This document shows positions 1-7,409 of a stretch of DNA of 64,000 nucleotides, in pieces. Each line of letters opens with the position of its first letter. The first letter of the stretch is position 1. The stretch spans positions 124,001-188,000 of the forward strand of contig JAETSB010000002.1 of assembly GCA_021769865.1 (NCBI GenBank), in the 5' to 3' direction. This stretch comes from Oscillospiraceae bacterium (lineage in GTDB: Bacteria > Bacillota > Clostridia > Oscillospirales > Oscillospiraceae). The translations under genes and the position numbers were made by a program. A model generated the notes under the pieces. The model had not been told where the DNA came from and did no database searches. It saw only the letters and a list, made by a program, of their open reading frames with translations.

Positions 1-1
1 G

Positions 2-208
2 AAGACCCGGCTGCCCACACATATCGACCTTCCCGTGGACCAGAGCTGCGGCCTGAGCCGGGATTCTGTGGTCCTGCTGGAGCAGGTGCGGACCCTGGAC
101 AAGAAACGGCTCCGGGAGCGCATGGGCCATGTGGAGGAAGCGGTGATGAACAAGGTGGACACGGCGATCGCGGTCAGCTTCGGGCTGCCCCACGACCAGT
201 TGGTTTGA
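2..208 (+). CDS. MazF/PemK-family endoribonuclease toxin, C-terminal part
   Basis: Only the last 68 codons are in the window; the start lies upstream. The frame reads KTRLPTHIDLP, then SVVLLEQVRTLDKKRL, and ends in DTAIAVSFGL. This matches the C-terminal half of the MazF/EndoA (PemK) mRNA interferase family, which cleaves single-stranded RNA and is neutralised by a small MazE-type antitoxin encoded just upstream. Here that antitoxin would be outside the window. In Firmicutes EndoA is often a housekeeping chromosomal toxin near alr or sigB genes; that context cannot be seen. The catalytic arginine and threonine lie mostly in the missing N-terminal part, so activity cannot be judged. Confidence 0.82.
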   Translation, partial: KTRLPTHIDLPVDQSCGLSRDSVVLLEQVRTLDKKRLRERMGHVEEAVMNKVDTAIAVSFGLPHDQLV

Positions 209-212
209 GGTT

Positions 213-247
213 CCCTCCCGGCGGAGGCCCATGCCCCGCCGGGAGGG
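213..247 (+). other. GC-rich intergenic hairpin
   Basis: A 12-bp perfect inverted repeat (CCCTCCCGGCGG at 213-224, complement at 236-247, 11-nt loop) follows the toxin stop codon. There is no T-tract after it, so it may be an mRNA-stabilising or weak terminating stem rather than a classical intrinsic terminator. Confidence 0.5.
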
Positions 248-265
248 CGTACAGAGGAGGTACAT

Positions 266-748
266 ATGAAAAAAGACAGATGGCTGCTGCGGGCCGTGGT
301 GCTGCTGGTTCTCAGCGCCGGGCTGATGACCACCGCGTCCCTGGCGGCGGAGGCCGGGTCCTCCGGCGACCCCTTGGTGACCCTCAGCTATTTGAACGAC
401 ACCTTTTTCAACACCATCATGCAGCGGGTGGACCAGAAGATCGCGGAGCGGACGGGACAAGCCGTCTCCGGAGGAACCTCCTCCGCCTCCTTCGTGGTGG
501 TGACCCTCAGCGAGGGACAGACCCTCACCGGGGGGATCGGCTGCGAGGTGATGCTCCGGGTGGGCAGTGCCGTCTGCGTCTCCCCCTCGGACCCGGGGCT
601 CATCGACGAGACCACCGCCTCCACCCTGGCGGACGGCGCGGCCCTAGTCCAGAACCACCTGTACATGATGACCATTGAGGGCCGGGGCGTCCGGGCGACG
701 GCCGCCACCACCAAGGTCCTGGCCCGGGGAAGCTACACCGTCGCCTGA
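266..748 (+). CDS. Secreted protein of unknown function
   Basis: This encodes 160 residues. The N-terminus (MKKDRW followed by a hydrophobic core of about 18 residues ending near SLAAEA) is a typical signal peptide with an Ala-X-Ala-like cleavage site around residue 27-29; there is no lipobox. The mature part is about 130 residues, rich in Gly, Thr and Val, with an N-terminal stretch DPLVTLSYLNDTFFNTIM and a beta-rich remainder. I do not recognise a named domain. The gene is preceded by a good ribosome site (GAGGAGG, 6 nt before ATG) and followed by a terminator, so it is probably monocistronic or distally linked to the toxin gene. It is likely exported to the cell surface or medium. Confidence 0.7.
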   Translation: MKKDRWLLRAVVLLVLSAGLMTTASLAAEAGSSGDPLVTLSYLNDTFFNTIMQRVDQKIAERTGQAVSGGTSSASFVVVTLSEGQTLTGGIGCEVMLRVGSAVCVSPSDPGLIDETTASTLADGAALVQNHLYMMTIEGRGVRATAATTKVLARGSYTVA

Positions 749-760
749 ACCACATAACCG

Positions 761-805
761 GACCCGTCCGCGCATAAGATAGCGCAGACGGGTCTCTATA
801 TTTTT
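761..805 (+). terminator. Rho-independent terminator
   Basis: The stem pairs GACCCGTC (761-768) with GACGGGTC (787-794), with an inner GCGC/GCGC helix and one mismatch. It is followed by a T-rich run ending TATTTTT at 805. It closes the secreted-protein gene. Confidence 0.7.
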
Positions 806-826
806 AAGGCGGGAGGGACGGCGGAT

Positions 827-1345
827 ATGGACAAATTCCCCTTATTGCTGGAGGGCAGGCCCGCCGGAGAGCTGACGGCGGAGCGGGAGGGCCTGTACAC
901 CTGGTTTTCCGCCCGCTGCCCCCTGCCGCCGGGCCTCTGGTGCGCCTGGGCCGTGGGGGACCAGTCTGAGCTCCGGCTGGGGGTGCTGGAACCGGAGGGG
1001 AGCCAGGGGATCATCCGCCGCCGCTTCTCCGGGCGGCTCACCGCCCCCCTGGGCCGCCTTCTCCGGGGGGAGGTCCGCCCGGCGGGGGCAAAGGAACCGG
1101 AGCTCTGGGAGCCCGCCCCCGCCCCGGAGCAGCTCTTCCGGGCCCCCTGGCTCCGCCAGAGGCTGAAGGGGGTCCAGGGGGCCCGGACCCGGCGGGCAGG
1201 GGAGACCCGGTATCTGGCCCTGCCCTACGACAAGGCGAAGCCCTTCCCCCTGACCACCCTGTTCTGCTTTGCCCGCCTCCGCGGCCTCGGCGAGGGGACC
1301 TATGTGGTCTACGCCTTCGACGGGCAGGACCGGCCGGTCTTTTAA
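827..1345 (+). CDS. Uncharacterised 172-residue protein
   Basis: No signal peptide, membrane segment or named domain is visible. The protein is rich in Arg, Gly, Pro and Leu and looks like a soluble, mostly beta protein. A run of arginines (GIIRRRFSGRL, residues about 66-76) and the segment ETRYLALPYDKAKPFPLTTLFCF (about 126-148) are the most distinctive parts; the latter could be the conserved core. The ATG follows GGGAGGGACGGCGGAT, a plausible Shine-Dalgarno site. It lies between a terminator and the nrdR promoter, so it is expressed alone. Codon use matches its neighbours. I cannot assign a function. Confidence 0.62.
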   Translation: MDKFPLLLEGRPAGELTAEREGLYTWFSARCPLPPGLWCAWAVGDQSELRLGVLEPEGSQGIIRRRFSGRLTAPLGRLLRGEVRPAGAKEPELWEPAPAPEQLFRAPWLRQRLKGVQGARTRRAGETRYLALPYDKAKPFPLTTLFCFARLRGLGEGTYVVYAFDGQDRPVF

Positions 1346-1411
1346 ATTTCCAAAAACAGGGAAAATTTTTCAAAAAGATTTGACAAAATTCTATCTATTT
1401 TGAAATTCTCA

Positions 1412-1420
1412 TGATATAAT
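1412..1420 (+). promoter_or_regulatory. Extended -10 promoter of nrdR
   Basis: TGATATAAT is a perfect extended -10 element (TGnTATAAT). The -35 region 17 bp upstream is poor; a TTGACA at 1380-1385 is 29 bp away and too far to pair with it. The start site should be near 1427, giving a leader of about 100 nt that contains GTACC/GGTAC and CCGCCGG/CCGGCGG short stems. Confidence 0.65.
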
Positions 1421-1530
1421 ACTGCCGAACGTTCCCGGGACATCCCCGTAACGCCTTGGGAAGTACCAAAGGTACCCGTAGGTACGGACGCGGGCCGCCG
1501 GAAATCCGGCGGTGGATCAGGAGGTCCCTT

Positions 1531-1995
1531 ATGAAATGTCCCTATTGCGGCTTCAATGAGAGCAAGGTCATCGACTCCCGGCCGGCCGATGAGAACAACA
1601 GCATCCGCCGCCGGAGAGAGTGCCTTTCCTGCGCCCGGCGCTTCACCACCTATGAGACGGTGGAGAGCCTCCCGGTAGTGGTGGTAAAGAAGGACGGCAG
1701 CCGCCAGAGCTTCGACCGGGGAAAGGTCCTGGGCGGCATGATCCGGGCCTGTGAGAAGCGGCCCGTCCCCATGGCCCGGCTGGAGAAGGTGGCCGCGGAG
1801 ATCGAGCAGGAGCTCCAGAGCTCCATGGAGCGGGAGATCAGCACGGAGGTCATCGGCGAGCGGGTCATGGAGAACCTGCGGGCCATTGACCAGGTGGCCT
1901 ATGTCCGCTTCGCCTCGGTCTACCGGCAGTTCCAGGACATCGACAGCTTCATGGAGGAGTTGTCCAAGCTGCTGGCGGAGCAGAACCAGCGGTAA
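1531..1995 (+). CDS. nrdR: Transcriptional repressor NrdR
   Basis: NrdR is a zinc- and nucleotide-binding repressor of ribonucleotide reductase genes. The 154-residue product has the family's usual length and order: an N-terminal zinc ribbon with two cysteine pairs (CPYCG at residues 3-7 and CLSCARRF near 31-38) and an ATP-cone from about residue 46 ([18 protein letters not shown]) to about 136 ([13 protein letters not shown]). The ATG at 1531 was chosen because MKCPYCG is the invariant start and AGGAGGTCCCTT precedes it; the longer open frame upstream lacks homology. It has its own extended -10 promoter and a terminator, so it is a single-gene unit. No ribonucleotide reductase gene is in the window. 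Confidence 0.96.
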   Translation: MKCPYCGFNESKVIDSRPADENNSIRRRRECLSCARRFTTYETVESLPVVVVKKDGSRQSFDRGKVLGGMIRACEKRPVPMARLEKVAAEIEQELQSSMEREISTEVIGERVMENLRAIDQVAYVRFASVYRQFQDIDSFMEELSKLLAEQNQR

Positions 1996-2004
1996 GCGCC
2001 AAAC

Positions 2005-2041
2005 GGCCCGCCGGAATTTTTCCGGCGGGCCGCCGTTTTCC
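2005..2041 (+). terminator. Terminator of nrdR
   Basis: An 11-bp perfect stem (GGCCCGCCGGA at 2005-2015 with its complement at 2021-2031) carries a TTTTT loop. It is followed by CGCCGTTTTCCCC. Confidence 0.7.
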
Positions 2042-2093
2042 CCTTTGCAAAGGGAAAAATCTTTGCTATACTATCTTAGATTGGAGGGCGTTT

Positions 2094-2867
2094 ATGCTGT
2101 ATCACATTCTCGCCGTGGGCGACGTGGTGGGGGAGCCGGGGCTGCGCCACCTGGAAAAGGTCCTGCGGCCCCTGCAAAAGCTCAAGGGCGCCGCCTTTAC
2201 CGTGGTGAACGGGGAGAACGCCTCCGGCGTGGGGCTGACCCGGGAGCAGGCGGAACGCATCCGGGCCGCCGGGGCCGACGCGGTGACCCTGGGGAACCAC
2301 GCCTTCGGCAAGGCCCAGATCGGGAGTCTGCTGGAGGACGCGCCCTGGCTGCTTCGCCCCGCCAACTACTCCGGCCGGGCCCCGGGCCACGGCTGCGAGA
2401 TCTTCGACCTGGGGGCTGTTCGCGTCCGGGTGGTGAACCTCATCGGCCGCTGCGGCCTGGCCTGGGGGGCGGACAACCCCTTCACTCTGGCGGACCGGCT
2501 GCTGGAGCGGGGAGAGGCGGACTTCACCCTGGTGGATTTCCACGCCGAGGCCACCAGCGAAAAGCTGGCCCTGGGCTACTACCTGGACGGGCGGGTCTCC
2601 GCCCTCTGGGGCACCCACACCCACGTTCCCACCGCCGACGAGCGGGTCTATCCCAAGGGCACCGGCTATATCACAGACCTGGGGATGACGGGGCCCGTGG
2701 AGTCCGTGCTGGGCATCGAGCCCTGGCAGTCGGTGGAGGGTTTCCTGGGGGGCCTCCCGGGGCGGTACAAGCACCCGGAGGGACCCTGCAAGCTGGAGGG
2801 GGCCGTCTTCACCCTGGACAGTGCCACGGGGCTCTGCACCGCTGTAGAGCGGATCGACATCCGATAA
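2094..2867 (+). CDS. ymdB: YmdB-family metallophosphodiesterase
   Basis: This is a 257-residue dinuclear-metal phosphodiesterase of the YmdB family. In Bacillus YmdB hydrolyses 2',3'-cyclic nucleotides and affects biofilm and motility decisions. The family signatures are all present in order: GDVVGEPG near residue 9, VNGEN near 41, GNHAF near 68, DFHAEATSEKLALG near 145 and GTHTHVPTADE near 171, then GYITDLGMTGP. The metal ligands Asp, Glu/Asn, Asn-His, His and the His-X-His pair are intact. GNHAFGK replaces the more usual GNHTWDK after the metal ligand. It is preceded by TTGGAGGGCGTTT and closely followed by the YbaK-like gene (29-nt gap), suggesting one transcript. Confidence 0.93.
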   Translation: MLYHILAVGDVVGEPGLRHLEKVLRPLQKLKGAAFTVVNGENASGVGLTREQAERIRAAGADAVTLGNHAFGKAQIGSLLEDAPWLLRPANYSGRAPGHGCEIFDLGAVRVRVVNLIGRCGLAWGADNPFTLADRLLERGEADFTLVDFHAEATSEKLALGYYLDGRVSALWGTHTHVPTADERVYPKGTGYITDLGMTGPVESVLGIEPWQSVEGFLGGLPGRYKHPEGPCKLEGAVFTLDSATGLCTAVERIDIR

Positions 2868-2896
2868 CGCGAAACAGAAGAGAGGAAGTTTCAGCC

Positions 2897-3379
2897 ATGT
2901 CTATCGAGAGAGTAAGAGCGTATTTCAAGACCTTCGGCATCGAGGACCGCATTCGGGAATTCGAGGTCTCCTCCGCCACGGTGGAGCTGGCGGCGGTGGC
3001 CGTGGGGGTGGAGGGCGCCCGGATCGCCAAGAGCCTGAGCTTTAAGGTGGAGGACAAGCCCGTCATCATCGTGGTGGCCGGAGACGCGAAAATCGACAAC
3101 AGCAAATACAAGGCCCAGTTCCACACCAAGGCCAAGATGCTCACCCACGAGGAGGCCCACAGCCTCATCGGCCACGACGTGGGGGGCGTGTGCCCCTTCG
3201 CCCTGCCGGAGGACGTGAAGGTCTACCTGGACGTGTCCCTGAAGCGGTTCGAGACCGTCTTTCCCGCCGCGGGCAGCGACAACAGCGCCGTCGAGCTGAC
3301 CTGTGAGGAGCTGGAGAAATACTCCTCCAATTTTGTGGAGTGGGTGGACGTGTGCAAGGCCTGGCAGGTGGAAGGCTGA
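2897..3379 (+). CDS. YbaK/EbsC-domain aminoacyl-tRNA deacylase-like protein
   Basis: The 160 residues form one YbaK/aa-tRNA deacylase domain, the editing fold that removes mischarged amino acids such as Cys or Ala from tRNA(Pro). The sequence shows the characteristic core IAKSLSFKVEDKPVIIVVAGDAKIDNSKY and GGVCPFALPEDVKVYLDVSLKRF, with the VGGVCPFAL block typical of the family. Free-standing members of this clade vary in substrate, so the target tRNA is inferred, not shown. AGAGGAAG lies 8 nt before the ATG at 2897. The stop is followed after one base by the next gene's ATG, so the two are translationally close. Confidence 0.9.
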   Translation: MSIERVRAYFKTFGIEDRIREFEVSSATVELAAVAVGVEGARIAKSLSFKVEDKPVIIVVAGDAKIDNSKYKAQFHTKAKMLTHEEAHSLIGHDVGGVCPFALPEDVKVYLDVSLKRFETVFPAAGSDNSAVELTCEELEKYSSNFVEWVDVCKAWQVEG

Positions 3380-3380
3380 T

Positions 3381-4475
3381 ATGGTAAAATTTATTCATGC
3401 CGCGGATTTTCATTTGGACAGCGCCTTTGCCGCCCTGCCCGCCGGGCGGGCGGCGGAGCGGCGGAGGGAGAGCCGGGAGCTGCCCTTCCGTTTGGCGGAT
3501 TACGTCAACAGCCACGGCGTTCAGCTGGTGCTGTTGGCGGGGGACCTCTTTGACAGCGCCGCCCCCTACCGGGAGACCGGCGAGGCCCTGGCGGAGGCCC
3601 TGGGGCGCATGAAGGCCCAGGTCTTCGCCGCCCCGGGGAATCACGACTGGCACGGCCCGGGCAGCCCCTGGGTCACAGTGGACTGGCCGGAGAACGTCCA
3701 CATCTTCCGGGAAAACGCCATGGCTTCTGTGGACCTGCCGGATCTGGGAGTCACCGTTCACGGGGCGGCCTTCACCTCCCCGGAGCAGGGGACCAGCCTG
3801 CTGGCGGGCTTTGCCGCGCCGGAGGACGGGCGGGTCCACCTGGGCGTTCTTCACGGCGAGATCGACCCGGCGGAGGGCCGCTATGACCCGCTTCGTCGGG
3901 AGGAGATTGCCGCCAGCGGCTTGGCCTTCTTGGCTCTGGGGCACATCCACAAGCGGGGGGAGCCCAGAACCTATGGCGGGACTCTCTGCGCCTGGCCCGG
4001 CTGCATCGAGGGCCGGGGCTTTGACGAGCTGGGGGAGAAGGGCTTCTATGAGGGCGTGATCGAGGGAGGAAGCGTCTCGGTGTCCTTTGTGCCCTTCGCC
4101 CGGCGGCGGTATGAGGTCTTGGAGGTGGACGTGACGGGCCGGTCCCCCCGGGAGGCCGTGGAGGCCGCCCTGCCCGGGGATACGGCGAAGGATCTTTACC
4201 GCATTCTCCTCACCGGCGAGGCCGGGGAGGGCGGAGCGGACGCCAGGACCCTGGAGACGGCCCTGGCCGGGCGGTTCTACGCCCTGGAGGTCCGGGACCA
4301 TACCCGGGTGGCGGCGGACGTCTGGGCCCGGGCCGGGGAGGACTCCCTCCGGGGCCTGTTTCTCCGGGAGCTTCGGGCTCGATGGGAGGCCGCCGGAGAC
4401 GAGGCGGAGCGGGAGGCCGTCACCCAGGCGGTGCGCTTCGGCCTGGCGGCCCTGGATCACAGAGATCTTGGATAG
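3381..4475 (+). CDS. SbcD-like metallophosphoesterase (DNA repair exonuclease family)
   Basis: The 364-residue protein begins MVKFIHAADFHLDSAF, the metal-binding D-X-H motif of the SbcD/Mre11/YhaO nucleases, followed by LLAGDLFDSAAPYR (about residues 50-63), APGNHDWHG (about 85-93), LHGEID (about 154) and LALGHIHKRGE (about 183-193). These are the five phosphoesterase motifs, all intact. Residues after about 240 form the usual capping and C-terminal region. YhaO and SbcD normally work with an SMC-like ATPase (YhaN or SbcC) encoded next door; none is present here, and the next gene is rplS under its own promoter. The ATG at 3381 follows the stop of the YbaK-like gene by one base. Confidence 0.9.
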   Translation: MVKFIHAADFHLDSAFAALPAGRAAERRRESRELPFRLADYVNSHGVQLVLLAGDLFDSAAPYRETGEALAEALGRMKAQVFAAPGNHDWHGPGSPWVTVDWPENVHIFRENAMASVDLPDLGVTVHGAAFTSPEQGTSLLAGFAAPEDGRVHLGVLHGEIDPAEGRYDPLRREEIAASGLAFLALGHIHKRGEPRTYGGTLCAWPGCIEGRGFDELGEKGFYEGVIEGGSVSVSFVPFARRRYEVLEVDVTGRSPREAVEAALPGDTAKDLYRILLTGEAGEGGADARTLETALAGRFYALEVRDHTRVAADVWARAGEDSLRGLFLRELRARWEAAGDEAEREAVTQAVRFGLAALDHRDLG

Positions 4476-4507
4476 GGCAGATTTTGGAGGATCTTGCGAA
4501 AAAATGC

Positions 4508-4536
4508 TTGCATTTTTGAAAAGACTGTGATATCCT
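4508..4536 (+). promoter_or_regulatory. Promoter of rplS
   Basis: TTGCAT (4508-4513) and TATCCT (4531-4536) are separated by exactly 17 bp. The start site is expected near 4543. Confidence 0.7.
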
Positions 4537-4542
4537 ATTCAG

Positions 4543-4629
4543 GCTTACAAAGGGCGGTCCTCTGCCGCGCGCGGAAAAACCGCGCAGAAAAGCGGGTAAG
4601 AACGCCTATTATAACAGGAGGAACTATCC
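4543..4629 (+). promoter_or_regulatory. rplS 5' leader, candidate L19 autoregulatory region
   Basis: About 87 nt separate the predicted start site from the rplS ATG. The leader holds a GC-rich stem formed around CCGCGCG and CGCGCGG-like segments (4563-4588) and the strong ribosome site AACAGGAGGAACTATCC. Leader elements controlling rplS by L19 are known in Firmicutes; the position fits, but I did not verify the consensus fold. Confidence 0.4.
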
Positions 4630-4971
4630 ATGGATCTCATCAAGGAACTGAACAAAGAGGCGCTGGGCAAGGAGACGCCCAAGGTGCAGATCGGCGACAC
4701 CGTGCGTGTCCACGTGAAGGTCAAGGAGGGCTCCCGGGAGCGTATCCAGGTCTTCGAGGGCACCGTCATCGCCAAGAAGCACGGCGGCATCGAGGAGACC
4801 ATCACCGTCCGCCGCATCTCCTACGGCGTGGGCGTGGAGAAGGTATTCCCCATCCACTCTCCCTCCATCGACACCATCCAGGTCGTCCGCAACGGTTCCG
4901 TCCGCCGGGCCAAGCTGTACTACCTGCGTGGCCGCGTGGGCAAGGCCGCCAAGATCAAGGAGAAGCTGTAA
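4630..4971 (+). CDS. rplS: 50S ribosomal protein L19
   Basis: The 113 residues match bacterial L19 over full length: [31 protein letters not shown] near residues 20-50, [16 protein letters not shown] near 65-80 and the basic C-terminus [22 protein letters not shown]19 sits at the interface of the 30S and 50S subunits. AGGAGG stands 8 nt before the ATG. In many genomes rplS follows rpsP-rimM-trmD; here it stands alone with its own promoter, leader and terminator. Confidence 0.98.
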   Translation: MDLIKELNKEALGKETPKVQIGDTVRVHVKVKEGSRERIQVFEGTVIAKKHGGIEETITVRRISYGVGVEKVFPIHSPSIDTIQVVRNGSVRRAKLYYLRGRVGKAAKIKEKL

Positions 4972-4987
4972 GCTCCAAAAGAATAAA

Positions 4988-5016
4988 AGAGAGGCGCAAG
5001 CCTCTCTTTTTCTTTT
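4988..5016 (+). terminator. Terminator of rplS
   Basis: An 8-bp stem AGAGAGGC/GCCTCTCT (4988-4995 and 5000-5007) is followed by TTTTTCTTTT. Confidence 0.85.
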
Positions 5017-5059
5017 CGCGGTTTTCTGGAGCCGCGCTCCCGGCTTTGCGCGCGGGCCC

Positions 5060-5806
5060 TTAAAACACGCACAGCGCGGTGAAACAGGGGCCTTGGGGCC
5101 CCAGGCCCTCGACAAAGTACCCCTCTTCATTCCGGAGACCCTCCAGCTTCAGCTCATCGCCCAGGACGGCCTCCCGGCTGTAGTTGATATAAAACTCCTG
5201 GGGGATCAGCGGCTGCAGGTCCTCCGGCAGGGCGTCCCAGATGATGTCGGCGTAGTTTCCGCTGAACAGGTGCCCGTTGCCGTCCAGGTCGGACCAGCGG
5301 ATTGCGCGGGTCCCCAGGTCCTCCCGCCCCTGCTTGGGGAGGAGGATCTTTCTCGGTTCCGGACAGTCCAGGGGACGGTCGGAGCTCAGGAGGGGCTTAG
5401 CGGTGAAGGCGGAGGGACGCAGGATCTTCCTGGTCATGGGGTCTACCAGAATCCAGTCCGTTCTGGCGGAGACCCGGGGACGGCCCGCTTGGTCCCTCAT
5501 CTCATAATACCGCCGCATGTGGGCAGCCTTGGCCCCGGCCTCCCAGGTGGTGATGTCCAGCACATCCCGGGCCCGGGGGCAGTTGTGGATTTTCACGGCC
5601 GCCCGGGAGAGGAGAAATACCTCCCGGTTCGCCCAGAGCACCTCGTGGGTCAGCCCTCGGGCGTCGTAGTCGTACCCGGCGAAGGAGGCCATCTTGCTCA
5701 AAATGGCGGCCACGCGGGCCCGCTGGTCCGGGCCGCAGTCCCAGAAGCCCAGCTCCTCCTGCCGGAAATAGCCGTTCTCATAGAGCTCCTGCTTGAAATC
5801 TTCCAT
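5060..5806 (-). CDS. Acyl-ACP thioesterase
   Basis: The 248-residue protein belongs to the bacterial acyl-ACP thioesterase family (FatA/FatB-like, double hot-dog fold), which releases free fatty acids from acyl carrier protein. The first hot-dog domain covers about residues 5-130 and ends in SARTDWILVDPMTRK. The second begins near 150 and carries WSDLDGNGHLFSGNYADIIWDALP, the DxNxH-type catalytic block of the family. The ATG at 5806 was preferred over an in-frame GTG 30 bases upstream because CGGAGGAG lies 11 nt before it. It follows the split ThrE genes at 26 nt on the same strand and probably shares their transcript. Confidence 0.88.
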   Translation of the reverse strand: MEDFKQELYENGYFRQEELGFWDCGPDQRARVAAILSKMASFAGYDYDARGLTHEVLWANREVFLLSRAAVKIHNCPRARDVLDITTWEAGAKAAHMRRYYEMRDQAGRPRVSARTDWILVDPMTRKILRPSAFTAKPLLSSDRPLDCPEPRKILLPKQGREDLGTRAIRWSDLDGNGHLFSGNYADIIWDALPEDLQPLIPQEFYINYSREAVLGDELKLEGLRNEEGYFVEGLGPQGPCFTALCVF

Positions 5807-5832
5807 GGTAAACTTGACTCCTCCGTGTGAAA

Positions 5833-6279
5833 TCACTTCTTGGGCGGTCGCAGCCGGGGAAAAATGGCCCGAAACACCGAGGAGGCCAGCATGGCCCCCA
5901 CCGCCAGCGCCGCCGCCATGCCGAAGGTGTGGAGCAGGGTGCTGAGAAATAGAGTCGTCTCCCCCGCCACGCCGTGGCGCATGGCGTAATAGATGCCCCC
6001 TCCGGGGACCAGGGGCAGCAGGGCCACCAGCACGTAGCCCGTCACCGGGCAGCGCCGGACCCGGCTCATCACCTCGGCGAAGACGCCGATGGCCGCGGCC
6101 GCCAGGAACGCCGCGAAAATGGTCTTTCCCCCCAGCAGGTACACCAGCCAGCCCAGGGCCCCGCCCACGCCGGCGATGAGCTTTCCGTAGCCGTGGATGT
6201 TGAACGTCAGCGTGAAACCCACGCAGGCCAGGAAGGCGCAGAGGCAGGGCAGGGCGTAGTCGAAAAAGATTGTCTCCAT
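5833..6279 (-). CDS. Threonine/serine exporter, ThrE C-terminal half (ThrE_2)
   Basis: This 148-residue integral membrane protein corresponds to the C-terminal half of ThrE-type amino acid exporters. Four or five hydrophobic segments are visible, with the family block YVLVALLPLVPGGGIYYAMRHGVAGE near residues 82-107 and LSTLLHTFGMAAALAVGAMLASS before the basic tail. In many Firmicutes the two halves are encoded by separate adjacent genes, as here, and should form one transporter. It lies 10 nt downstream of the N-terminal half gene. Confidence 0.9.
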   Translation of the reverse strand: METIFFDYALPCLCAFLACVGFTLTFNIHGYGKLIAGVGGALGWLVYLLGGKTIFAAFLAAAAIGVFAEVMSRVRRCPVTGYVLVALLPLVPGGGIYYAMRHGVAGETTLFLSTLLHTFGMAAALAVGAMLASSVFRAIFPRLRPPKK

Positions 6280-6289
6280 GCCGCCCTCC

Positions 6290-7051
6290 TCAGAAAAGTC
6301 CGCCCAGGGCCTGGCCCGCCGCCGCCCCCAGGGCGATGGCGGAGGCCACTAAAATCGCGTCCGCCGTGCGGCTCAGGGCGGAGAAGGTGTCCCCGGCCAT
6401 GATCTCCCGCATGGCGTTGGTCAGGGCCACGCCGGGGACCAGGACCATCAGCGTGGAGATGGTCACGATGTCCACGCTCGTCCCCAGCCCCGCCTCCACC
6501 AGCGTCAGGGATAAAAACGCCGCCACGGCGCTGCACACCGCCGTGCGGAAAAAGCTGTTGGCCCCGATGAATTTCCCGCCGCAGAGCAGGCAGAGGCCCA
6601 CCGCCAGGCCGCAGAAAAAGGAACAGGCCGTGTCCCGAAGACCACCGCCGAACAGCGGGGCGAAGAAGGCGGGGGCCGCTCCGTAGCCCAGCAGCATCAG
6701 CCGGATGGAGTGCCGGGGGATGGCCTCGGGCAGCGCGTCGACGGCGGCCTGGGCCTCGTCCAGGGGCGGGGTCTCCACGCAGAGGCGGCGGCAGAGTCCG
6801 TTGCACCGTTCCAGCAGTTCGATGTCCGTACCGTGGGCCGGGACCCGGCGCATTCGGGTGACGGGGTGACCCTCCGGGGTCGCCACGCTGACGATGAGGC
6901 AGTTGGGAATGGCGAAGACCTCCGGGTTTTCCAGGCCGTAGGCGTGGAGCAGCCGCCGGGCGGACTCCTCCACCCGGTAGATCTCCGCGCCGCTGTACAT
7001 CAGCTGATAGCCCAGCTCCGCCGCCATGTTCAGGAGCTTTTCGTAATCCAT
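6290..7051 (-). CDS. Threonine/serine exporter, ThrE N-terminal half
   Basis: The 253 residues match the ThrE N-terminal domain. A soluble segment of about 110 residues (MAAELGYQLMYSGAEIYRVEESARRLLHAYGL, then FAIPNCLIVSV) precedes five hydrophobic helices from about residue 115, including VPGVALTNAMREIMAGDTFSALSR. That last block is the conserved pore-proximal motif. Its partner half follows directly. The ribosome site AAGGAG sits about 16 nt from the ATG, longer than usual, and no alternative in-frame start exists closer to it. The gene is preceded by a 16-bp stem inverted repeat at 7099-7135 that overlaps its likely promoter. Confidence 0.9.
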   Translation of the reverse strand: MDYEKLLNMAAELGYQLMYSGAEIYRVEESARRLLHAYGLENPEVFAIPNCLIVSVATPEGHPVTRMRRVPAHGTDIELLERCNGLCRRLCVETPPLDEAQAAVDALPEAIPRHSIRLMLLGYGAAPAFFAPLFGGGLRDTACSFFCGLAVGLCLLCGGKFIGANSFFRTAVCSAVAAFLSLTLVEAGLGTSVDIVTISTLMVLVPGVALTNAMREIMAGDTFSALSRTADAILVASAIALGAAAGQALGGLF

Positions 7052-7098
7052 GACCGCTGCGTCCCATCTCCTTTTCCTGAAAAACGGCTCTGATTAAA

Positions 7099-7135
7099 TA
7101 TATTAGTTCCGAACTTCATGTTCGGAACTAATATA
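7099..7135. repeat. 16-bp perfect inverted repeat, candidate operator for thrE
   Basis: TATATTAGTTCCGAAC (7099-7114) is the exact complement of 7120-7135, with a 5-nt loop. Each arm contains its own odd palindrome, GTTC-C-GAAC. It lies about 48 bp upstream of the ThrE gene and covers AT-rich sequence that could serve as a -10 on the minus strand, so a repressor site is more likely than a terminator. Confidence 0.6.
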
Positions 7136-7335
7136 CTCCTTTTTCGCCCCGCTGGCAATTGTTTTTTCCTCGAAATTCCCGGGAGTCCGTTCCGCTGCAC
7201 CGTCCAAATAGGCAGCTTGTCGTTTGCGGCCCCGTCCAGGGGCAACTTCCCTACGGGAGCCGCCCGAACGGCGGGACCTGTAAAAATCTCCGAATCTCCG
7301 GAGGCGGAGCCGGGAACGGTTGTTCGCTTTTCCGC

Positions 7336-7364
7336 TTGTGTTTTGACGGCGGGCGTGCTAAAAT
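7336..7364 (+). promoter_or_regulatory. Promoter of the 7410 gene
   Basis: TTGTGT (7336-7341) and TAAAAT (7359-7364) are 17 bp apart, with an extended -10 TG at 7356-7357. Confidence 0.55.
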
Positions 7365-7409
7365 GGGCATATTCTGACAAAACGCGCCGGAGGGCGCGGG
7401 GAGGTCCAT

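Larger units (their letters stand above)
7052..7409. other. Intergenic region between divergent genes
   Basis: This 358-nt gap holds the 7099-7135 inverted repeat and the thrE promoter region on the left and a promoter for the 7410 gene on the right. Between about 7145 and 7330 I see no gene, RNA or repeat. Confidence 0.6.

Noticed and set aside
1380..1385. TTGACA as the -35 box of nrdR
   Set aside because: It is 29 bp from the -10 element, far beyond the usable spacing.
1427..1530. Riboswitch in the nrdR leader
   Set aside because: GTACC/GGTAC and GC-rich stems exist, but they do not match any riboswitch class I know, including the guanidine, ZTP and cobalamin types.
1751..2890. Long frame running through nrdR and ymdB into the YbaK-like gene
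   Set aside because: Only the portion from 2897 encodes recognisable protein; upstream of it the frame is an out-of-phase read through two genes.
5807..5836. Upstream GTG start for the acyl-ACP thioesterase
   Set aside because: It adds ten non-conserved residues, overlaps the previous gene and lacks a ribosome site, whereas the ATG at 5806 has GGAGGAG.
7110..7124. LexA (SOS) box
   Set aside because: CGAAC and GTTCG are separated by five bases instead of four, and the downstream gene is an exporter rather than a repair gene.
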